From contig JAQJVL010000105.1 of NCBI GenBank assembly GCA_035578905.1, positions 434,001 through 498,000 on the forward strand: a stretch of DNA of 64,000 nucleotides. Reading direction: 5' to 3'. This document shows positions 45,108 to 56,800 of this stretch, in pieces; within the stretch, counting starts at the first letter, position 1, and every line of letters begins with the position of its first letter. The DNA is from Stictocephala bisonia. Lineage: Eukaryota; Arthropoda; Insecta; Hemiptera; Membracidae. Under the pieces are notes generated by a model that was given only the letters and a program-made list of their open reading frames with translations, made no database searches and was not told where the DNA came from. The position numbers and the translations under genes were made by a program.

Positions 45108-45884
45108 TTAGTATCCAAGAAACCTAAGTCGTTGATACATTCCGAAATAAATGTGTGATAATTGTAGATGAACGGTAATCATTACCCACCGTACACAGTT
45201 TGGAAGACAAAACATATAAATTTGTAATCAGGTGTTTTCACCATATGGCGAACTATGTCGTGGTTTAGAGGCTCAACATATGGTATCGCTAATTATATAT
45301 AAAATGGTGTATTTAGTCGTGACATCATGGCCTCGATAAGAAGAGTTATCCAGAAAGTTAATGGAACTGATAACACTGCAGTTTGTGTATCAGTTTATCA
45401 ATTGCTACCAACAACATCTCGGTTGTTCGACCTTAGCAGTTCACTGCTAAATTTGTAAAGCCACGCAATTACTGTTGCTAAATCCATCACCATGAAAGAG
45501 TATGTCAAGATCTGATTGCTTGGCAGATTTACACATCGAATACGCAACTGTGAGAAGAAAGCAAACGATCATCATTTTTGATCTTTCACGTGTCTGTCAG
45601 GAGTTTCTTTTGTGTCGTGAACATCGAAAGTGCTGGCTCATTTAATCATGGCGTAAAACGATAACTTTATGACTAATAATTATAAACTAGAATAACAGAT
45701 GATACTGTAATTAAATTTTGCAATGTCTGTATGTAAAGAGTAGATAAAATTTTTTCACAAAGTAGAGTTTCTTGTCAAAATTTGGTATAAATATGAAACT
45801 AATTATTTGAAAAATACAACGAATTACAGTATCAACAGTAAAACTAATAGAATGTAAATTAAAGTGTGAATTATTTTATGCTAG
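45108..45884. other. Nothing recognisable
   Basis: No motif beyond AT-rich sequence. Confidence 0.45.
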
Positions 45885-45931
45885 CTGTTTACCCGTGCCT
45901 TGCTGCGGGATCAATATATAAACAGTAACGT

Positions 45932-46072
45932 TTTAATGTTATAAGATGTAACAAACAATCCAACAATGTTAATTTAGTTTGGTTGTCTGAAGATGGTAAC
46001 TTTGTTACCGAAAGGTCTAACTAAATTAAAAATGTATTTACTGGAGTGTTTGTTACATCTTATAACATTAAA
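45932..46072. mobile_element. Hairpin unit carrying the CTGANGA-GAAA motif, copy 2
   Basis: 31-bp arms at 45932-45962 and 46042-46072 are inverted repeats with one mismatch. Inner arms TTAATTTAGTT (45969-45979) and AACTAAATTAA (46019-46029) pair as well. The motif sits in the centre. AGTAACGTTTTA occurs at both 45923-45934 and 46108-46119, a possible 12-bp target duplication enclosing the unit. Confidence 0.6.
45987..46013 (+). ncRNA. CTGAAGAT-stem-GAAA hairpin motif (hammerhead-like), copy 2
   Basis: CTGAAGAT, stem GGTAAC, loop TTT, stem GTTACC, GAAA, then GGTCT. See the copy at 15.56 kb for the comparison; the stem here is entirely different in sequence yet perfectly paired. Confidence 0.5.
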
Positions 46073-46330
46073 TTATATATCCAGTAAGAAACGAGCTTGA
46101 AGAATAATAGTAACGTTTTAGTTTATTTATGGTAGCTTCTCATGCCAACCACGTCACTCCCTGCAATCGTGAGGGAAGTTCGGCCTGCAGCCTCGCTTGG
46201 GAACTCTGCCTTAAGTCACTTTGAGAAACTCGGCCTGCGGCCTCGTGCAGAAGCTCGGCTTACGGCCTCACCAAGACACTGTACAGCCTCATTTATGGAT
46301 CTCGGCCTGCGACCTCGCGGAACATTTGGA

Positions 46331-47119
46331 CTGTATTACAATGAATTTTGGTTTTTGGGGCAGTGGATCACACAAACATAGTCTTTTCTAAAATCTGATG
46401 GTATATTAAGAATCGAGAGAAAAATACCTTTAACATGATATCACTGTTGGGTGTGTCTCAAAAGTCTTCAATATATGTTTGGTTCTTTTTTTTTTAACAA
46501 CTGATAATAACTCCTTAAGAATAATACAGTATTGAAACTTTAAACGCCAGTGGGGCGTGGTCCTAGTCGGATGTGAATACAGCTTATTAATTTTTGACTG
46601 AATCCAAAGGTCAATTTCAGTAACAACTTTATCATCAAGAAATAAAATACAACATTTTTATGTTTATACAAATAAATACAAATAACATGCAGACACATTA
46701 CATCACAAGTGTCAAATGTTCCTTTCATTTGTTTTTTAGTAAACAAATCAAACTAAAACTCTTCGGTTAGTTTTCAAAAATTTTCCAATTCCCTTGTGAA
46801 TTTTTCAGTTTTCTTTTCCTGAAACATTCTACGAAAAATTAGGGAACTTAAAAAAAAGATGAAGGAAATCTGTCAAGCCGTTGTCAAGTCATGGAATAAC
46901 AACGATTTTCAGGTACTCATTTTCATATATGTATTAAGATTATTTTTGTGTTTTTATATAAGACAATTTTATACGCCTCTACGACAAAGTATGCCATTGC
47001 CAAAGGCATATAGATATGATATACAAAACAATAGATATAACTATTTCAATAACAGTTACTGGCCGCAGTGGAAAAATTATTTTAGACTTAAAAGCTAGAA
47101 AATTTGTAATTAAAGATTT
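46331..47119. other. No gene recognised
   Basis: A 79-codon plus frame at 46859-47098 has no motif. Otherwise AT-rich. Confidence 0.4.
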
Positions 47120-49246
47120 CTTACTTAGAAGAAGATTTGTATTCTAAAAGACCATACACTTTACTTTCTTACAAACTTTCGTACTGCGAATCTGATTCGT
47201 ATACCAAAAAGCCATATATTTACACTCATTATATCAAAAAGCCACACAATTTAAACTTTAACAACGTGTACTGCGAGGCTAATTCGTTCACCAAAAGGGC
47301 ACATAATTTACTCTCATTCAAAAGTTACTGAGAGAAATTGGTATACCAAAAATCCACACAATTTACGGTCTTACAATGTGTACTGCGAGGCTAATCCGTT
47401 TACCAAAAGGCCACATAATTTACTCTCATTCAAAAGTTACTGAGGCTAATCCGTTTACCAAAAGGCCACATAATTTACTCTCATACAATAGTTACTGAGG
47501 GAAATTGGTATACCAAAAATCCACCCAATTTACGGTCTTACAATGTGTACTGCGAGGCTAATCCGTTTACCAAAAGGCCACATAATTTACTCTCATTCAA
47601 AAGTTACTGAGGGAAATTGGTATACAAAAAATCCACCCAATTTACGGTCTTACAATGTGTACTGCGAGGCTAATCTGTTTACCAAAAGGCCACATCATTT
47701 ACTCTCATTCAAAAGTTACTGAGGGAAATTGGTATATCAAAAATCCACCCAATTTACGGTCTTACAATGTGTACTGCGAGGCTAATCCGTTTACCAAAAG
47801 GCCACATCATTTACTCTCATTCAAAGTTACTGAGGGAAATTGGTATACCAAAAATCCACACAATTTACGGTCTTACAATGTGTACTGCGAGGCTAATCCG
47901 TTTACCAAAAGGCCACATAATTTACTCTCATACAATAGTTACTGAGGGAAATTGGTATACCAAAAATCCACCCAATTTACGGTCTTACAATGTGTACTGC
48001 GAGGCTAATCCGTTTACCAAAAGGGCACATAATTTACTCTCATTCAAAGTTACTGAGGGAAATTGGTATACCAAAAATCCACACAATTTACGGTCTTACA
48101 ATGTGTACTGCGAGGCTAATCCGTTTACCAAAAGGCCACATAATTTACTCTCATTCAAAAGTTACTGAGGGAAATTGGTATACCAAAAATCCACACAATT
48201 TACGCTCATACAATGTGTACTGCGAGGCTAATCCGTTTACCAAAAGGGCACATAATTTACTCTCATACAATAGTTACTGAGGGAAATTGGTATACCAAAA
48301 ATCCACCCAATTTACGGTCTTACAATGTGTACTGCGAGGCTAATCCGTTTACCAAAAGGCCACATAATTTACTCTCATTCAAAAGTTACTGAGGGAAATT
48401 GGTATACCAAAAATCCACCCAATTTACGGTCTTACAATGTGTACTGCGAGGCTAATCCGTTTACCAAAAGGGCACATAATTTACTCTCATTCAAAGTTAC
48501 TGAGGGAAATTGGTATACCAAAAATCCACACAATTTACGCTCATACAATGTGTACTGCGAGGCTAATCCGTTTACCAAAAGGGCACATAATTTACTCTCA
48601 TACAATAGTTACTTGAAAGTAGATACATGTACCAAAAAGACACAAAATTAACATTCATACATGTGTACTGCGAGGTAGATTCGTTTACCAATAGGCCACA
48701 TAACTTACACATACATTTGGTACTGAATAGGAGATTTGTATACCAAAATATGTACCGCACAATTTACATTCATACATAATGTACTGGAGGCAGATTCGTT
48801 TACTAAAAGGTCACACAACTTACACTCATACATTTGGACTGAAAAGGAGATTTGTATACCAAAATACCACACAATTTGGTACTCGTACATTGGGTACTAC
48901 AAGGCATATTCGTTTACCAAAACGTCACATAATTTACACTCATACAATAGATACTGAAAGGGAGATTCATGTACCAGAAAGCCACATAATTTACACTCAT
49001 ACATATGTACCGCGAGGAAGATTCGTTGACTAAAAGGTCACACAACTTACACTCATACCATGTGTACTACAAGGCTGTTATTTTTACCAAAAAAGCCACA
49101 CAACTTACACTCATACTTGTGTACTACGAGGCTGTTATTTTTACCAAAAGGCCACACAATTTACACTTATTCAATGTGTACTACGAGGCTATTATTTATA
49201 TAAAAAAGGCCACACAATTCACAATGCCCAAACTGTCCATAATTTA
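47120..49246 (+). repeat. Satellite: 56-bp monomers, 112-bp dimers in the core
   Basis: Monomers share TACCAAAA, CCACA, AATTTAC, TC and GTTACTG/GTGTACTG landmarks. From about 47330 to 48620 two monomer types alternate to give a homogenised 112-bp dimer (about 11 copies). Outside, especially at 48620-49246, monomers are diverged and not paired. Since 112 is not divisible by three and some units lose one A, tyrosine-rich open frames shift from unit to unit. The array is not a protein gene. Confidence 0.93.
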
Positions 49247-49548
49247 CAATCATACAATAGTTACTGAAATGAGATAATGTTTTAGAAGGTTAAGTTTCCA
49301 TTCTGTTATAAATTAAAAATTCCTCCTAGTGAACCAAATTGTCCCATAAAATACAATCATACAATAGTTACTGAAATGAGATAATGTTTTAGAAGGTTAA
49401 GTTTCCATTCAGTTATAAATTAATTCCTCCTAGTGAACCAAATTGTCCCATAAAATACAATCATACAATAGTTACTGAAATGAGATAATGTTTTAGAAGG
49501 TTAAGTTTCCATTCTGTTATAAATTAAAAATTCCACCTAGTGAATTGT
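49247..49548 (+). repeat. About 106-bp tandem repeat, three copies, adjoining the satellite
   Basis: Units start CAATCATACAATAGTTACTG at 49247, 49353 and 49458. That start is the end of the neighbouring 56-bp monomer, so the new unit captured satellite sequence plus about 80 bp of other DNA (TTAGAAGGTTAAGTTTCC). Confidence 0.9.
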
Positions 49549-49590
49549 TTATAAGTGGTATTTTGGCCGAAATTACGGCCGCCATAAGGT

Positions 49591-49670
49591 CCTCGTCAGT
49601 TATTGTATTATTCATGTCGATTTATGTATAATGGATTTTACTTTTTGGGTCGGACTGTTGTCCTCTTCAG
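49591..49670 (-). other. Two degenerate CTGANGA-type motifs in tandem
   Basis: On the minus strand, CTGAAGAGGACAACAGTCC then GA (49649-49670) and CTGACGAGGACC (from 49600), 70 bp apart. The first has a paired stem GGAC/GTCC directly after CTGAAGA with GACC in place of GAAA. Likely decayed relatives of the hairpin motif elsewhere. Confidence 0.35.
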
Positions 49671-49700
49671 TGACTCGTATACCCAGTGACCGCTTGTAGT

Positions 49701-50707
49701 TTACATTAGACCACATCAATTGAAATGGGCTGGATTGTACAATGACTATCTCCTGAAAAATTATAATTAACTTCTGGTCATCAATTTACAGTTAATTGTT
49801 GTGATTGAGTATTTTTTGTACATAAGATTTTTTTATTACATTTTTTTTGTTAGTTTCATTATTGTTGTTTCTTGTGTAATTAATAACAAAATGAAGACGG
49901 TTTGTCTTTTTAGAAGCAAACCATGAATAAATAAACAGTCAATAACATTCTCGATTTGTTTCGACTTTATTGGTTTGGACCAACATCGCTACCAGACAAC
50001 TTACCTCCGGGGCGACATAGTAAGCGACTCTGATGCGCATGCTGGAGGGTGGCCGCTGGTTGGAGCTGGACACTGGAGTAGAGTGGACCGACAGACTGCT
50101 CTCCGTGGACTCTGGGCATTAATTGACTTGTCACACACTCATTACAACCAGTGCCAGTCATTAGTCGATACACAGTTTAATTGGTGCAAATTGAGCTAGA
50201 ATAGTTAACCAGTGCGCAACTTCTATTTCGGGGACCGTGGCTGATGGTTGTAACAATGGAATATAGACATTGTCATTAAGTTACCCCTTTTCATTAATTA
50301 TAGTTATAATTATCACTCATATTGAATTATTTGACTTTTTTGTGAAACTACTTTTGTATTTTACTTAACGCCTTGTATGATTACAAAGTTTATTCCCCCA
50401 AAATATGATATGCCCACTAACCGGTTTTATACTGGAACGTAGTCTACTCCAGATTGAACTGGAACGTTTACAAGTTTTGAAATTAGTCCTTGGACTTCTT
50501 GATACTGGTTTTAATACGATTTAACTAGTTACTATGTAAAACTGTAGTCAATACTTTGTTTTATTTAAAATAATGTTCAACATACGATATATGTAACTGC
50601 ATATAGGAGATCAATAAACAACAATTAAATAGCTCGTTGTGGTTGATTCTCTGAGAATCAATATTGGTTTACGAGAATAGAACAATAGTAGTATGTTCTT
50701 TTAATTT
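49701..50707. other. No gene recognised
   Basis: A GC-richer patch at 49975-50200 has overlapping short frames on both strands without motif. The rest is AT-rich. Confidence 0.4.
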
Positions 50708-50871
50708 AAATTATAAATAATTTGAAAATTCTCAGGTTACTCCAAAAAAATTATTTATTTTCGTGAGGCCTTTCGCCTACAATGTAGGCATCTTCAGATA
50801 TCAACCGAAAGGCCTCACGAAAATAAGTAATTTTATTGGAGTAACCTGATAATTTTTTAACTATAATTTGA
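50708..50871. mobile_element. Hairpin unit carrying the CTGANGA-GAAA motif, copy 3
   Basis: Inner arms 50733-50775 and 50806-50848 are inverted repeats matching at 41 of 43 positions. Looser pairing extends outward to about 50708 and 50871. Both arms end inward in GAGGCCTTTCG/CGAAAGGCCTC. The loop holds the CTGAAGAT-stem motif read on the minus strand. No ORF. Confidence 0.7.
50771..50797 (-). ncRNA. CTGAAGAT-stem-GAAA hairpin motif (hammerhead-like), copy 3
   Basis: Minus strand: CTGAAGAT, stem GCCTAC, loop ATT, stem GTAGGC, GAAA, GGCCTCACG. Third stem sequence of the set, again fully paired. Confidence 0.5.
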
Positions 50872-53829
50872 ACAAATACTAATTAAGATGTCATTTGTAA
50901 TAAACTAATGATATTCAGACAATTTTTCTTTTCATTAACTTAGTATAGCAATACGAATAAACAATGCAGTTATTCGTTAATTTGTGTTTACTATTCATGC
51001 ATGTACCTATTTAAGAGTGTTATCTAACAAAATCAGTATCTGGCTGAAATGTATTTCACAAGGCTCGTAATATGGAGTGTAAACATATCTTATGTAACAA
51101 TTAAATGGTAAACTTATAGCCCGCGTGACATGACAGTTTGACCCATTGCCTCAACAGCAACAATAGAAACGCCCATCATTACGTAACTCATTACAAATGT
51201 GAAATGATGAGTGACGGATTCATTAATATTCGACACAGTTCATTACCCGGTCAACGTTCTCGTTGTTGGGCCTATATTGGGCCTCATAATTGCCATTTGT
51301 AGAGTTGTTGGAAGATTTCCTTAATCCATAAAACACTTGACTGTCAAGAAGTAAGACATTACCAGAGATACGTCATTCTCGACACTGGTTAATTATTTGT
51401 AACATAAATCTCCAGGATAAACTACCGCACTTTTCCAACCTTCATCGAATAAGGATCGTAACTAGTTTCGATGTTTAAAATAATTCATGTATGCATTACT
51501 GGATAACACGCTGTTGAAAAATCCAAATGGTTTAATCGCTTCTTTCTCGATTTGCGTTTATGATTTCTGGAGCGAAGGGCCTGGACATTTTCAATAGATA
51601 TTGCTGCCCTCGTAAGTTCTTCAACAGATTATATTTTCAGAAGGTTCAGAGAGCTCGGTTGAAAGAATGGGCGATTTTTGTTTAGGTTTATGAGATTAAA
51701 CTTGAAAAGAGTGTTTTAATAGTTACCAATTTCTACCGATCACGCTGAATCTTTAGAAGTCTGATCCTGGTCTTACTCACTTTGATGAAAAGGAAACAAA
51801 AGAGATTTGTGGTCATAATGCTGACAATAAATACAGACATATAGCCTACATATACACTGTTCAGCACGCGAAGTGAACACTTAATATTTTATTAACAATT
51901 TAATTCTCACATATTTCTGATGTCTCTACGGCGTTTTTTTAAACTTTTTGGATATTTCGCTTGAATTACATAGAAGAGGAAGTAGGCAACTTGGATATTC
52001 TTTTAGCAACATTACTTAACAAATAAAATAAATACAGTGTAGTAATAACTAAAAGTACAATTAAATCGTTGCAGAAAATTGCTGTTTTATATCCTAGTTA
52101 ATTTCACCAGTGGCCCCCCTCCTCACCCTTTTACTTCCTCTCATCTTCTCAGCATAGAGTTTATTGTCCAGAACTGCTTTTTGAGGAATGCGACCCCATT
52201 CTTCGATAACGGCATGTTGACGCTCTTCAAAGTAAACAGGGGTAATAGTGCGACCCTTAATGTCACAAGTTTTACGTAGTGCTTTTACATATACACTGCT
52301 TCGAGTGTTAAGCAGTGTATATGTATAGTAATATGAACCGTAATTTAGTGTGAAACTACATGTCACATTACGTAGGAATATGATTCTCAGTCACTTCGTC
52401 AGTCGGGGCACAAGTTGCCAAACCTGGGTGGGGATCACGTGTTGCCCTACAGTCATATATAGGCTTATTAGTAAACAGCTAAATGTATATTTAACAAGTT
52501 TCAACGAACAATGTTAACCAAAAAGACTTTCAGTTTTGTTCTAAAGTGTATGTTGTTTTCTGTTTAACGAAGACAATATGTTCTATAGACTAGCTAAATC
52601 AAATTATCACAACTTAACACAGTTTTTATATTTTTTTTATTTATTCCATTATGTGTTAGTTCATTGCATCTGCAATCGTTTTGCACTTAAATTACATACC
52701 TCCTACAGATCCTGCGTAGTGCGGTGTCTCAAGGGGGGAGAAAAGGAGCCACGCAGCATCTCCCCCCCCCCCTCCGTCAGGTCATTCTCGAGAGCTTCCA
52801 GAAGGTTCCAACCACGCCAGGAATGTGCATACTGCATTAACTGGCGTTACTTGGCACCTCTGCGAAAGGCTGATTCACATGTCACCTTGCTACCGCTTTC
52901 TTCTGTAGTAGGCCACCATGCGTCCAGTAAACCGTTTGCACTTAAGTGTCTTAGTGTCTTGTTTACTATTATATCTATATCTGACTGGACAATTTTATAG
53001 CGTATTCCTTAACTCATTCTCTTGGAAACATTAGAATGTTCGTGATATTGACTTTGTTGTTTTTATCCTCCCTTTCGAGAACGATGCAACATTATTCTAC
53101 TGGATAGGCTTTAACATAATATTAAAATAGTATAGTAATTGTCGTCAATTGCAGTCATTAAAACAAAACAATTACTGGCCTATTTAGTGAAAGCTAATGG
53201 TTCTTTGTTATAAGTTATGCTCATAACACCAATTGTGATTGTTGATAGTAGCGATTCCCAACAGTAACGCAGATTGTCGATAATATATAAGTATCTAAAA
53301 ATTAAATAATGTAGTATCTCGTTTGTATATTGAGTTGGAGGTATAAACCAATGTTTTTTCGATTCCGGTTTACAGATTATCACATTCTGTACTTTTGAGT
53401 TTAAACTGTATATATTAATTAGACATTTATGTGCAGTTTTGTATTTATTTTGTTCGTAAAATAGGTTTTATAGAGTTGTTGTAAACCAATTTGTTTGAAA
53501 TTCTATGTACAAACTATCTATCATTTATTGTTTGTTCAAATTGTTCATAGTTTTAATTGTCAACGACAAATACTGCAGTTTACTTATACAGTAATTTGGT
53601 ATACAAATTAACAGAAAAGTACAACGCATTGTTTTTATTTATATTTGTACAAATGTAAAGAGTTACACATTATTAGCATAGACTAGTTATAGATAGAAGG
53701 TATGTGGTAGTATTATAATCTTAACTCTACCGGTGGCTACTTAGGGACTGCTGACGCTAGAGAAGGAACATTAGTGTGGCTGAATAGTCAACCTCATTCT
53801 GAAATAGCATTCTAAGCATAACTTATTAT
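50872..53829. other. Long stretch without a recognised gene
   Basis: Contains the perfect hairpin at 52286-52325, a poly-C run of 12 at 52762-52773 and a heat-shock-element-like string at 52796-52808 (TTC, 2 bp, GAA, 2 bp, TTC). A 140-codon frame at 52578-53000 begins in AT-rich DNA and shows no family motif. Confidence 0.4.
52286..52325. other. Perfect 16-bp inverted repeat with 8-nt loop
   Basis: TACATATACACTGCTT (52286-52301), loop CGAGTGTT, AAGCAGTGTATATGTA (52310-52325). The stem is too short for a typical microRNA precursor, and flanks do not extend it. Confidence 0.6.
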
Positions 53830-56800
53830 CTTATGTGTACATGAGTTGTATAGGAGGGAGGGTCCGTCTTATGTGTACTTGAGTTGTATATGAGGGAGGG
53901 TCCGTCTTATGTGCACATGAGTAGTATAGGAGGGAAGATCCGTCTTATGTGTACTTGAGTTGTATAGGAGGGAGGGTCCGTCTTATGTGTACTTGATTTG
54001 TATAGGAGGGAGGGTCCGTCTTATGTGTACTTGAGTTGTATAGGAGGGAGGGTCCGTCTTATGTGTACTTGATTTGTATAGGAGGGAGGGTCCGTCTTAT
54101 GTGTACTTGAGTTGTATAGGAGGGAGGGTCCGTCTTATGTGTACTTGAGTTGTACAGGAGGGAGGGTCCGTCTTATGTGTACATGAGTTGTATAGGAGGG
54201 AGGGTCCGACTTATGTGTACTTGAGTTGTACAGGAGGGAGGGTCCGTCTTATGTGCACATGAGTAGTATAGGAGGGAGGGTCCGTCTTATGTGTACTTAA
54301 GTTGTATAGTAGGGAGGGTCCGTCTTATGTGTACATGAGTTGTATTGGAGGGAGGGTCCGTCTTATGTGTTCTTGAGTTGTATAGGAGGGATGGTCCATC
54401 TTATCTGTACTTGAGTTGTATAGGAGGGAGGGTCCGTCTTATGTGTACATGAATTGTATAGGAGGGAAGGTCCGTCTTATGTGTACTTGAGTTGTATAGT
54501 AGGGAGGGTCCGTCTTATGTGTACATGAGTTGTATTGGAGGGAGGGTCCGTCTTATGTGTTCTTGAGTTGTATAGGAGGGATGGTCCATCTTATGTGTAC
54601 TTGAGTTGTATAGGAGGGAGGGTCCGTCTTATGTGTACTTGAGTTGTATAGGAGGGAAGGTCCGTCTTATGTGTACATGAATTGTATAGGAGGGAAGGTC
54701 CGTCTTATGTGTACTTGAGTTGTATAGGAGGGAGGGTCCGTCTTATGTGTACATGAGTTGTATAGGAGGGAGGGTCCGTCTTATGTGTACATGAGTTGTA
54801 TAGGAGGGAGGGTCCGTCTTATGTGTACTTGAGTTGTATAGGAGGGAGGGTCCGTCTTATGTGTACTTGAGTTGTATAGGAGGGAGGGTCCGTCTTATGT
54901 GTACATGAGTTGTATAGGAGGGAGGGTCCGTCTTATGTGTACTTGAGTTGTATAGGAGGGAGGGTCCGTCTTATGTGTACATGAGTTGTATTGGAGGGAG
55001 GGTCCGTCTTATGTGTTCTTGAGTTGTATAGGAGGGATGGTCCATCTTATCTGTACTTGAGTAGTATAGGAGGGAGGGTCCGTCTTATGTGTACTTGAGT
55101 TGTATAGGAGGGAGGGTCCGTCTTATGTGTACATGAGTTGTATAGGAGGGAGGGTCCGTCTTATGTGTACTTGAGTTGTATAGGAGGGAGGGTCCGTCTT
55201 ATGTGTACATGAGTTGTATAGGAGGGAGGGTCCGTCTTATGTGTACTTGAGTTGTATAGGAGGGAGGGTCCGTCTTATGTGTACTTGAGTTGTATAGGAG
55301 GGAGGGTCCGTCTTATGTGTACTTGAGTTGAATATGAGGAAGGTCCGTCTTGTGTGTACATGAGTTGTATAGGAGGGAGGGTCCGTCTTATGTGTTCTTG
55401 AGTTGTATAGGAGGGATGGTCCATCTTATCTGTACTTGAGTTGTATAGGAGGGAGGGTCCGTCTTATGTGTACTTGAGTTGTATAGGAGGGAGGGTCCGT
55501 CTTATGTGTACTTGAGTTGTATAGGAGGGAGGGTCCGTCTTATGTGTACTTGAGTTGTATAGGAGGGAGGGTCCGTCTTATGTGTACATGAGTTGTATAG
55601 GAGGGAGGGTCCGTCTTATGTGTACATGAGTTGTATAGGAGGAAGGTCCGTCTTATGTGTACATGAGTTGTATTGGAGGGAGGGTCCGTCTTATTTGTTC
55701 TTGAGTTGTATAGGAGGGATGGTCCATTTTATCTGTACTTGAGTTGTATAGGAGGGAGGGTCCGTCTTATGTGTACTTGAGTTGTATAGGAGGGAGGGTC
55801 CGTCTTATGTGTACTTGAGTTGTATAGTAGGGAGGGTCCGTCTTATGTGTACATGAGTTGTATAGGAGGGAGGGTCCGTCTTATGTGTACTTGAGTTGAA
55901 TAGGAGGAAGGGTCCGTCCTATGTGTACATGAGTTGTATAGGAGGGGGGGCGTCTTATGTGTACTTGAGTTGTATAGGAGGAGGGTCCGTCTTATGTGTA
56001 CATGAGTTGTATAGGAGGAGGGTCCGTCTTATGTGTACTTGAGTTGTATAGGAGGGAGGGTCCGTCTTATGTGTTCATGAGTTGTATTGGAGGGAGGGTC
56101 CGTCTTATGTGTTCTTGAATTGTATAGGAGGGATGGTCCATCTTATCTGTACTTGAGTTGTATAGGAGGGAGGGTCCGTCTTATGTGTACTTGAGTTGTA
56201 TAGGAGGGAGGGTCCGTCTTATGTGTACTTGAGTTGTATAGGAGGGAAGGTCCGTCTTATGTGTACATGAATTGTATAGGAGGGAAGGTCCGTCTTATGT
56301 GTACATGAGTTGTATAGGAGGGATGGTCCATCTTATCTGTACTTGAGTTGTATAGGAGGGAGGGTCCGTCTTATGTGTACTTGAGTTGTATAGGAGGGAG
56401 GGTCCGTCTTATGTGTACTTGAGTTTAATAGGAGGAAGGGTCCGTCTTATGTGTACATGAGTTGTATAGGAGGGGGGGCGTCTTATGTGTACTTGAGTTG
56501 TATAGGAGGAGGGTCCGTCTTATGTGTACATGAGTTGTATAGGAGGAGGGTCCGTCTTATGTGTACTTGAGTTGTATAGGAGAGAGGGTCCGTCTTATGT
56601 GTACTTGAGTTGTATAGGAGGGACGGTCTGTCTTATGTGTACATGAATTGTATAGAAGGGAGTGTCCGTCTTATGTGTACATGAGTTGTATAGGAAGGAG
56701 GGTCTGCCTTATGTGTACTTGAGTTGAATAGGAGGGAGGGTCCGTCTTATGTGTACATGAGTTGATAAGGAGGGAGGGTCCGTCTTATGTGTACTTGAGT

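Larger units (their letters stand above)
45885..46330. mobile_element. Interspersed repeat piece with hairpin insertion and CTCGGCCTGCGGCC words
   Basis: Starts TGCTAGCTGTTTACCCGTGC, a mirror of the closing signature seen at 26.0 kb. From 46178 to 46320 a phrase like CTCGGCCTGCGGCCTCG occurs four times, degenerate. The hairpin unit 45932-46072 lies within it. Class unknown. Confidence 0.35.

Noticed and set aside
47655..48651. Overlapping Tyr/Asn-rich open frames with repeated peptides
   Set aside because: They follow a 112-bp satellite whose period is not a multiple of three. The same peptide appears in different frames and stops recur at GTTACTGA.
52578..53000. 140-codon plus-strand frame as a gene
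   Set aside because: It begins in low-complexity AT-rich sequence and spans a poly-C run, with no domain signature.
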